Shown here: positions 25,252 to 33,058 of the stretch, piece by piece | Layout of the letters: each line of letters starts with the position of its first letter | Position numbering within the stretch: position 1 is the first letter of the stretch | The notes under the pieces: model-generated | The model's database searches: none | Seen by the model: only the letters and a program-made list of their open reading frames with translations | Told to the model about the DNA's origin: nothing | Made by a program: the position numbers and the translations under genes | DNA from: Hirudo medicinalis | Lineage: Eukaryota > Annelida > Clitellata > Hirudinida > Hirudinidae | Direction: 5' to 3' | Assembly (NCBI GenBank): GCA_011800805.1 | Contig: MPNW01000988.1 | Span: 24,193-57,250, forward strand | DNA: 33,058 bases

Positions 25252-28126
25252 ATGGATATGGATGGTCTCAAATCCTTTGTATGTACGTTCATCGATTCAA
25301 ACTCGGCGCTGCTCAACGATTTGAGTCAAGAAGTTTGGAGAAATCCTGAACTATCGAATGAGGAATTCAAGGCTCACGACTATCTGACCGACCTACTAGA
25401 AAGTACAGGTTTTAACGTCCAAAGGAATTACATTTTAGAAACTGGCTTTAAGGCAACATTCGTGAAAGGCGACCCATCCGCAGCACCAAACATAGCTTTC
25501 CTCTGTGAATACGATGCCCTGCCTGGAATAGGGCATGCCTGCGGACATAATCTAATCGCGGAGGTGGGGATTGGAGCGGCTTTGGCTGTTAAAGCTGCTT
25601 TGGAGAGCTCAGATAGAATTGGCGGCTCGGTGCGTTCAAAATGATTTAGATGATTTTGCATATTGTTAGTTTAATTCGAAATAACTGTACAGAGTTTTTA
25701 TTTTCCGAATTTTTGTTTTGTTCAAGGTGACTGTGTTTGGTACGCCTGCTGAGGAGACCTCTGGTGGGAAACTAGATTTTGTGAGCGGGGGAGCATTTGA
25801 CGACGTTGATGTAGCGCTCATGTCCCATCCAGCTCATTTTGCAGCCTCACAGCCTGTCTTTTCTGCCATGCAAGAGTGAGTTTTTTTCTTTCAATGTCTG
25901 ATGGGGAGTCACTTAGTCAGTGCATTTTCCATAGTTACAGTAAATTTGTCATTTAAAAATTATTTGCAAAAGCTTCTTGAAAAGTTAGATGTTGTCCAAA
26001 GGGAACTTGAAAAGATTATTTTTGAGTTCTTGAGGAAACGAGTGATAAGGAGGCCTGATAACAGTTGTGTAATGTGGCAACGAATTTACAGTGACTCACT
26101 TTTTTTGACTTGATTAGCAATGTGAACACAATGACATCCAGTCGCATTTATTAATTTATCGTTAACTTTCTCAATGTTACTAATTACTAACAGTAATAAT
26201 TGGCATCTGAATGAAATAAACCAAAAAAGCATCTCTCATTTCGTCTACATCCAACTATAAATAATATTTTGTTAGACAGAGTAATACATATTGTCTTGGA
26301 ATAATTATTGACGAACTTTAAAATGCAGTGTGAATGTGACTTACAATGGCAAAGAGAGCCATGCAGCCTCGAATCCATGGGATGGCGTGAATGCCTTGGA
26401 TGCTGTTGTCATGGCTTACATATCCGTTTCTTGTCTCAGACAGCAAGTCCATGAAACCTCACGAATACATGGTATTTGTTTTCAATCAGAAGGATACGTG
26501 ACATTTGTTTGAAAGTAGTTGTGTTTGTGATACATTTTTAATAGTTTTATAATTGTGTTACAATTATAAGTTATAAATGCAGAAATGCTTTGTAATCTAA
26601 AGGACAATCACCGAGGTGAAATAAATTGCCCGGTGCTTTGGAAAATGATCTTTGACTTATTGTAACTTATTGTTAATATCTGCGATTTTATTAAATTTAT
26701 TAATAAATGTAATAAAATTCAGTTAGCACACGGAGTGTTTAAACAAATAAATCAATTTATTTCAGTAATTATTTAGTTTAATTATAAATTATATGAAACT
26801 GAAATTAAATGTATTTAATTAGTAATTAGTAATAATAAGATACTTATTAAACATTAGCAGCTCGTTAAAAAATAAATATGACAAATATTTTCGCCAAGGG
26901 ATCATCATCAAGGGAGGAGAAGCCGTAAACATCATCCCAAGAGTGGCTGAGGTCATGTTCTGTGTAAGATCAAACACTTATCAAAGACTCCTTGAACTGA
27001 GAGGTAAAGTCGAAGGCTGCATCAGAGGAGCAGCTGTGGCCACTGGTTGTGAGGTTTGGATCAGATCTGTTCTCTGTTTTCTGGTTTGAATCAAAATGTT
27101 GTTCAAATGAGTCTTCAAAATCTTCTGTTTCGTTGATGAAAATTCTTATTTCTTTGATGTGTGCTTTCATCCGTTTTTATGGAGGGGTCATTTATTATTA
27201 CACTTATTTTTATTAAATGAACTTTACTGAAGTTAATCATTTAAAAATGATATGTAAATGTTATTTATTGAAAAACATCAAAATTGATCTACAATTTGTA
27301 GAAAAACATTGTTTGATATTTGTTGTCAAGCACTACATATAACTATTGATCATTCCAGGTGAAGATAGACTGGAGTCCAAGGAAATTCCTTCCAGTTGAA
27401 TCTGACAAGAACCTCCTCAAAATTTATGAGGAGAACTCCGTTCAGCTCGGAAATATTTTCACCACCGACAAGGAACTTCTTCACATGACGACTGGCAGCA
27501 CCGACATGGGGAACGTGTCTCATGTCAAGCCTTCTCTGCATCCCTACTTCAACATTGGAGGTGTATTCAAAGAGCACACACAGGAATTTGCCACTCAGGC
27601 AGGCATGTTCTTTTAATTCTGTTTTCAAATGTTCATATTTTGAAGATTGTTCACCTCTTGTCAGCAAGGCAAATTATCTTGAGCGTAAATCAATCAAGTT
27701 CAATCAAAATTTCTTTTGGATTTCCTGTAACTTTTTTTTTATCAAAATTGAAAGTTTAGCTAATTGTCCCGCACAATGATAACTTAATGTTGTAGAAACA
27801 ATATAGAAAATGAGAATTTGGTTAGCTTACAATGATGCATAACGATGTACAACCATCATCATCTACCTTGAACTCTTGCATTTCAAACCATGCTTCTCTT
27901 AAATTATTGATCTCCAGAACCTCTACAAAGGAGGTGTTTGCAGAGTAATTCTATTTCTCATAAAGGAAGTTCAGAGGCTCAAACTGCCACGTTGAGGGAG
28001 GCCAAAACTCTTGCCTGTGTAGCTGTGGAGTTGCTTTACCAGCCAATATTGGTGCAGTCAATCAGGCAAGAATTCCTGCAAAACAGTTTCTACCAAGAAT
28101 TTCTCAAGGAGAGAAATAATCTTTAA
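25252..28126 (+). CDS. PM20D2: Peptidase M20 domain-containing protein 2-like (Xaa-Arg dipeptidase / ACY1L2)
   Basis: A predicted cytosolic metallo-dipeptidase of the M20 family; the vertebrate protein removes aberrant dipeptides with a basic C-terminal residue. Six exons: 25252-25629, 25727-25875, 26329-26471, 26899-27053, 27359-27602 and 27966-28126, in total 409 residues (human 436). Family signatures in order are [20 protein letters not shown] (metal-ligand region), FGTPAEET (catalytic Glu pair), [24 protein letters not shown] (dimerisation lid), [14 protein letters not shown] and the C-terminal [10 protein letters not shown] and HPYFNIGG. The start at 25252 was chosen for its good context (A at -3, G at +4) and position relative to the family; 25147 and 25225 are in-frame alternatives. 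The last intron appears to use a GC donor (27603). Confidence 0.93.
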
Positions 28127-28892
28127 ATGAGTTAAATTAGCTCAGGGACATAAAAAGTCAATCGTGAAATATCAACTCAGTTTTAAATCGATTGGCTGCG
28201 GTTATTTGTAATTAATTAATCGGTAGCTAATTATACACGATAATTAGTTAATTAAGTTTTGCAACGATTGAATAATTTATTTGTTGGCTTTACCAGGGTA
28301 TTCAAAAAGTTTAATTCTGTGCTGCAAATTATGTCTTTGTTAAAATTATATTCGTGGAAATGCTTTAATTAATTTCTTATGTGAATTCTTGAACTGGCTG
28401 TTGCCTGTACTTTATTGTCCTTTTATTTGAGACCCTGACTTGTTTGCTTAACCTTAGTGGAATAGCAAATTGTTGGCCGTCTGATAATGGTCTTCGGACT
28501 AGTCTGTAATACTATCTGTTACAAGTTCATAAAATTATTCGAAAGGTCTGCTGAAAACAAGTACAAGTCGTATCGTATTTCTGTCATAAGCGGCCTTGAA
28601 AAAATCATTGGGTAAGTGGTTGGCGGGAAAAGATTTTGAAGCTAGGCTTTACATGAATAAGCTACATTACTGTAATTTACAGTCGTCTGCATCAAAATTT
28701 TGCATGATATTGGGAGCTCGAAAATCACGGGTTACTAAAACAGCGCGAAGCAAAAGCACAAGTTTTGGCATCATTTCATTAAGTTCACCAGAAATTGGGG
28801 ATTCTTCGAAATTTTATTTCTATTCGAAATTCTTCGAGACTGTTTTGTAGAATGTGTCCCAGTTTTGATGGACTCAGCCTCAACTTTCAGCG

Positions 28893-28960
28893 GTGCAGAG
28901 GCATAGCCAGGGGTTTCGGCGAACGGGGGCGAAACTGATAATTTGGTGCCAAATTTTGTT
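28893..28960 (+). repeat. Second copy of the AGAGGCGTAGC-type repeat
   Basis: CAGAGGCATAGCCAGGGGTTT matches 19774-19794 with two substitutions. A G-rich run and AAACTG follow in both copies. Confidence 0.5.
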
Positions 28961-29074
28961 ATATTATATTACATTATTACATGTAATAAGTTATTATATT
29001 ATATCATTACATATGTTTATACAAGTCAATTGGTTAATAATTTATATATATTATATTTATATATATATATTACC

Positions 29075-29190
29075 CTGCACTGCCACAAGCGCACTTGGGA
29101 AGGAGCGCTACATAAATGGTTAACAAGAAGCGCCTCTGATGTTATGCATGTGGCGTTATATAAATGAACTACATTTACATCTACATTTAT
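29075..29190 (+). repeat. SINE-like 3' segment
   Basis: GC-rich block with GAGCGCTACATAAATGG and the related GTGGCGTTATATAAATGA about 50 bases later, then an AT-rich tail. The wording is typical of the 3' part of short invertebrate retroposons. Boundaries are uncertain. Confidence 0.4.
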
Positions 29191-29427
29191 AATAATAATA
29201 ATAATTATTATTATCTTAATAGTTAAACGTTACTATAAATTCCACATTTTCCAAATAACTATTAAGTATGTATATTAAATAAATGAAATGTATATGTTCT
29301 AAAAGCACTATAAAGTCCTAAGAAAAACATTAGAAGTTATTTTCAGAATGTCAGATGAGTTTAACCTTTGCATCGTTTGAAGGTTTTAAAAAGCAGACGC
29401 CACTTCACTGGTTCGGATGTTTTCAAA

Positions 29428-31536
29428 ATGGTCCAACTGAAATTGTTTCTGCTTGTGGTATTGGCTCATGCAGGTAGATTTGTTTCAATTGCTAAAGTTG
29501 GTGAAGAAGAGAATAGTTTTTTAAATAATTTGTTTAAGGCTTAAATTTATTTCTTTCGTAAATATTTGCTTGTGAGATTCCAATAATGCTGCACTATCTA
29601 AATACTAATAAATTAGTTGTTGTAAATGGTTTACTTCAACAGCATCTTGCATGCTCGTCGGTAGAAACGGCTTCACAGTGCAAAATAAGGAATGGAATGG
29701 AGTCGTTGGAAAAGTACGTAAAGAACGGTTTTCCAATCGGGTAGTTGAGTTAAGTTTGTAATTTGCATTCTTTGGAAAAATGCAGAGCGAGGAAGAAGCT
29801 AAGCAGCTCGTCAGAAGAGATCTTCCACTAGTTGAGGTAAAGTCGAAGTGCTATGGTACATATTCGCATTACCTTTCCTAATCGATTTTAATTAATAACA
29901 AAGACCCTTACCGAGCAGTGGCTGGATTGGAAACTGAAAAACTACCGTTTTAATCATTTTTTTGTGATTGATTTCAAATAGATTTCTATAGGATAATTTT
30001 AATTGAACTTAAAGCATAGCTTACAAATAATAATTTTTAAATAAAGGATGTATTAAATAAAGTTAGTAATACTTTATTTTGTAAAAATTTCCAGTTTTCA
30101 GTAGTATCAGATGATACTTATCAATTCATCCCATCCGAAGGTTACTTGAATCGAGTCCTTTTGGGCGTATCACCAACCGGAGAAGTTACGCACCCAGCGA
30201 AATATTTCGGATATGGTACGACATGTTATTTGTCCACATCTTACCAAATGCCTGTAAGATGTAAAGTGGTAAATTAAGAAAAGTATCTTAATGGCCAAAG
30301 TTTTCTAATTTTTTTATTTAAAAGAGTTACATATTATATAATATTTATTTTATTTAAAGAGTTACATATTATATAATATTATAATATATTACATGTTGCA
30401 TATGTTATAAATCATTACAGTACAATATTTTTTTATTAAGTAAAGAATTTGGCTTTTTTTTAAATTTAGAATACTTTTTATTTATAAGAATCTTTAATTT
30501 ATTGACACCGAACTCTTGAAATTCGCAGTTCCTGACTTTACGTTTGCAAAGGACTCTGTTGGAAAGGTAATATTTTCGTAATTATTGTAATAGTATTTTG
30601 TTATTATTTCAATAAATTATTAAAAAATATGCTATTTGGTTTTACGTTTTAAATGCAATTATAAACAATGTTACTAATGTCAATGTTATTAGTAAATTTT
30701 ATGCTATAAATCAACATTATTAACAACGAATAATAACATAATAATTAGTAATTTATTATTTCAGCCTTACGCTGAAGTGGTGGAATCAATAAAGGCACAT
30801 CTACCTTCGTGCAAGGTTGTCTCGAATCAAATTAATTTAATAAGCTCAAAATATTTGAATGAATGTTTCAAACAAAATTATAAATATTCAATATATAATA
30901 TATAGAATATATATTATATAAAATATAATTTTTTATCTGATTATATAAATACATCCAGCCAAATCATGCAATGAACAATTTTTAAGTCTAGCGATTTTTA
31001 AACTATTATCAGGTCAGTCGAGGTAATAAATGACTTTATGTCAAAATGCATCTGGTTCTGTTTTGGTCTTGTTTCAAAGTTCAAAATTGAGAAAATAACG
31101 AAATAATTTGAATATTTTTTAAGAGTCATATACTTTTAGTTTTTAAATATTTTAGTTCTTACAAATACTGAAATAGACTATGTAATCAATATATAAATAT
31201 GTGCGAATATAACATTGGTTATTGAGATGTTTGTTTAAAGATCCCTCTCATTTTGCGATTAAATAACAGAGAGTACCATTAATAATCTATTTTGTATTCT
31301 ATTATTATATTATATTACATTATATTATATTCTACAATTATCAATGATAGCTAAAATTATAAATTATTACTTACACTTTAATTATTTATTCGTTCAAGAT
31401 TGTGGTCCTTAGAAACGGACATAATGTGTTCTCGTGTTGCCAGCAAGAATTTCACGACCATGTCAGATTGGAGGTGGATGCCAACGGCTTACTTCTTCAT
31501 TTGCCTGTGTTTGTTCCTAATAAATTGGAAAAATGA
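29428..31536 (+). CDS. Secreted tandem potato-inhibitor-I (eglin-like) protein, two domains
   Basis: A predicted secreted serine-protease inhibitor-like protein of 171 residues. Seven exons: 29428-29473, 29643-29713, 29786-29836, 30095-30215, 30529-30566, 30765-30815 and 31399-31536, all GT-AG and in frame. Exon 1 encodes a signal peptide (MVQLKLFLLVVLAHA). Domain 1 has KEWNGVVGKSEEEAKQLVRR, then LNRVLLGVSPTGEV. Domain 2 has DSVGKPYAEVVESIKAHLPS, then HVRLEVDANGLLLHLP. Both follow the family order: W/VGK start, EEA-type helix, exposed loop, N-R-V-strand, G-V-strand. Eglin c has one domain of ~70 residues. The reactive loops differ from eglin. Four Cys occur after the signal, three in domain 2, whereas eglin has none. 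AATAAA at 31519-31524 overlaps the end of the coding region. The family call rests on remembered motifs and is good for domain 1, weaker for domain 2. Confidence 0.75.
31519..31524 (+). terminator. AATAAA inside the eglin-like coding end
   Basis: The hexamer lies 10 bases before the stop codon at 31534-31536. The next plus-strand hexamer I noted is at 31777-31782. Which is used cannot be told from sequence. Confidence 0.35.
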
Positions 31537-32962
31537 AGATGAAATATGACACCTAATTTGATTTAATTTGAATTAATTGAAATTTCAAATGAACGATTAT
31601 TATCGCATATATAGTGATATTTTATTAAATATTAATGCTTAAATCTTAAAGTGTAGAAATACTCCAAGACAATTTATCTAATTTACACTGTGATAATTAA
31701 CATTGGAAAAGTTTCGTTTTCAGGCCCTGAACTTAATTATCTTGATTTATTATATTTATTAACTTTCCGGCATCTTAATAAACAGCGTAAATCTCTTCTT
31801 TCACATCCTCAATTTCCAAGGGCTTATATGTTTCAATATTCAGTCTACATGTCCCTGTCTGCAAGTTTGTTTAAAAATAGAGACAAAAATATTATAAAAC
31901 AAATGAACCGCAGACAAAATTTGGACTTTGTTCGCAAAGCAAACTTTAAAAAATGATGAAAGAAAGACCCGGGGATTATAAATTAACATCATCTTGTTCA
32001 AAGATTTTGCATTATGATTTGGAAACAACAACCAATGTTGAGATGGAACTTTGATGTCTTCGATGTTTCTATCACTTATTTTTGTTAAAATTTGTTTACA
32101 TTTTCTAAAACATGTTTTCGTTTGAATTAATCAACAAATACAGTTATTTTTTACTGCAATGGAGTTTATTTGCATTTCATTTACTAAAGCGCAGATTTAG
32201 GAAATAATGAAATGAAATGCCATGTTTTCAATGAAATTTTTTATTTTATACAAAATGATTTGCATCTCATTCAAAAGTCGTGGATTCGAATCACAGTGGA
32301 TAACCAAAGTTTCCAGAGCCTAGCTAGAAATCAATAATTATTCAAATTATGTTCTAGAAGCATATAAAAACTATTCCAACAAATAAGGAAAAGAACACAT
32401 TTAAATTGTTTCTTAAAAACAAGTTGCTTGAAGATTTGTAAAAAATTGAATTTTTAAAAGCTGCTTTCGTTGCACTCATCCATGATATTGTCGGATGTTT
32501 GAGAAACTGAACTTTAACTGGAACTTTATCATCTTTACATTTATAATTCATAACAAATAATAGTGAACAATTGGGTATTGCATTTATACACTCGGTAATT
32601 TACGGTAATAGTCAATGATTTTCAATGAAGATCACAATTTTAAGAGTAGGAATGCAAATGTACCCAAGTACTACAAAGGGAGCAAAACTCAATTGTCTAA
32701 TAAGAGATTTACCAAAGATTAGTCATTTTTAAGTCGCATCTGGTAATGAGGTAAACAATAATATTTACGTAATAATAAAAATATTGATTTTGATTCATTT
32801 CTTCAACAGAGAATATGTGTGCAATATGGACGAAATTCATATCTTGTAAAGTAATAATAATTCATATCTTGTAAAATAATAATAGTAAATAATTATGATT
32901 TCAAATAAGATGCTCTAAAAGTCCTCAGAAAAACCTCGGTGAATTAATTTAGTAATAATGAT

Positions 32963-33057
<95 letters not shown>

Positions 33058-33058
33058 C
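31537..33058. other. Right-hand intergenic region
   Basis: About 1.5 kb of AT-rich DNA. Open frames of 60-90 codons on both strands show no family resemblance or splice structure. It ends in a CAA microsatellite. Confidence 0.6.
32963..33058. repeat. (CAA)n microsatellite at the window edge
   Basis: About 32 uninterrupted CAA triplets running to the right edge of the window. Confidence 0.97.

Larger units (their letters stand above)
28127..29427. other. Intergenic region PM20D2-like to eglin-like gene
   Basis: About 1.3 kb. It contains a repeat fragment at 28893-28960, AT-rich microsatellite-like sequence, and a SINE-like tail at about 29075-29190. An 84-codon open frame at 28596-28850 has no recognisable features. 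Confidence 0.6.

Noticed and set aside
28596..28850. 84-codon open frame after the PM20D2-like gene
   Set aside because: No homology, signal or splice support; the length is unremarkable in this composition.
31690..31956. 88-codon open frame downstream of the eglin-like gene
   Set aside because: No recognisable features, overlaps an antisense frame of similar quality, and contains AATAAA.

Overview
The window is nuclear DNA from an AT-rich, intron-bearing animal. Intergenic DNA and introns are full of ATT, ATC, TTG and CAA microsatellites and degenerate interspersed repeats. The genes are clear bilaterian orthologues with mostly GT-AG introns. Their protein signatures, together with an eglin-type (potato inhibitor I) gene, fit a lophotrochozoan, possibly a leech such as Helobdella. 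The species call is inference.

Layout from left to right. 198-6116 (-): vesicular monoamine transporter, 11 coding exons, last exon off the left edge. 7472-8989 (+): PRPF19, uninterrupted. 10079-12588 (+): a compact, intronless TRIP12-like HECT protein, split by an N run that looks like an assembly artefact and ending before the catalytic C-lobe. 14815-17169 (-): LUC7L3, 8 coding exons. 17617-20261 (+): VPS28, 9 coding exons, divergent from LUC7L3. 20402-24088 (-): CSTF2 (CstF-64), 10 coding exons, tail to tail with VPS28 and with overlapping polyadenylation signals. 25252-28126 (+): PM20D2-like M20 dipeptidase, 6 exons including a probable GC-AG intron. 29428-31536 (+): a small secreted protein of 7 exons that I read as two tandem potato-inhibitor-I (eglin-like) domains. 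The rest is intergenic with SINE-like and other repeat fragments, a 35-bp minisatellite and a possible unassigned spliced transcript on the minus strand near 13.0-14.1 kb.

The genes do not form one pathway. PRPF19, LUC7L3 and CSTF2 all act in pre-mRNA processing. VPS28 belongs to ESCRT-I, VMAT loads monoamines into vesicles, PM20D2 is metabolic, and the last gene is a predicted secreted protease inhibitor. The most unusual items are the double-domain eglin-like gene, whose two halves share exon architecture and carry atypical reactive loops, and the HECT protein without a catalytic cysteine. All exon models were assembled by eye from splice signals, reading-frame continuity and remembered family sequence; none has been checked against transcripts.
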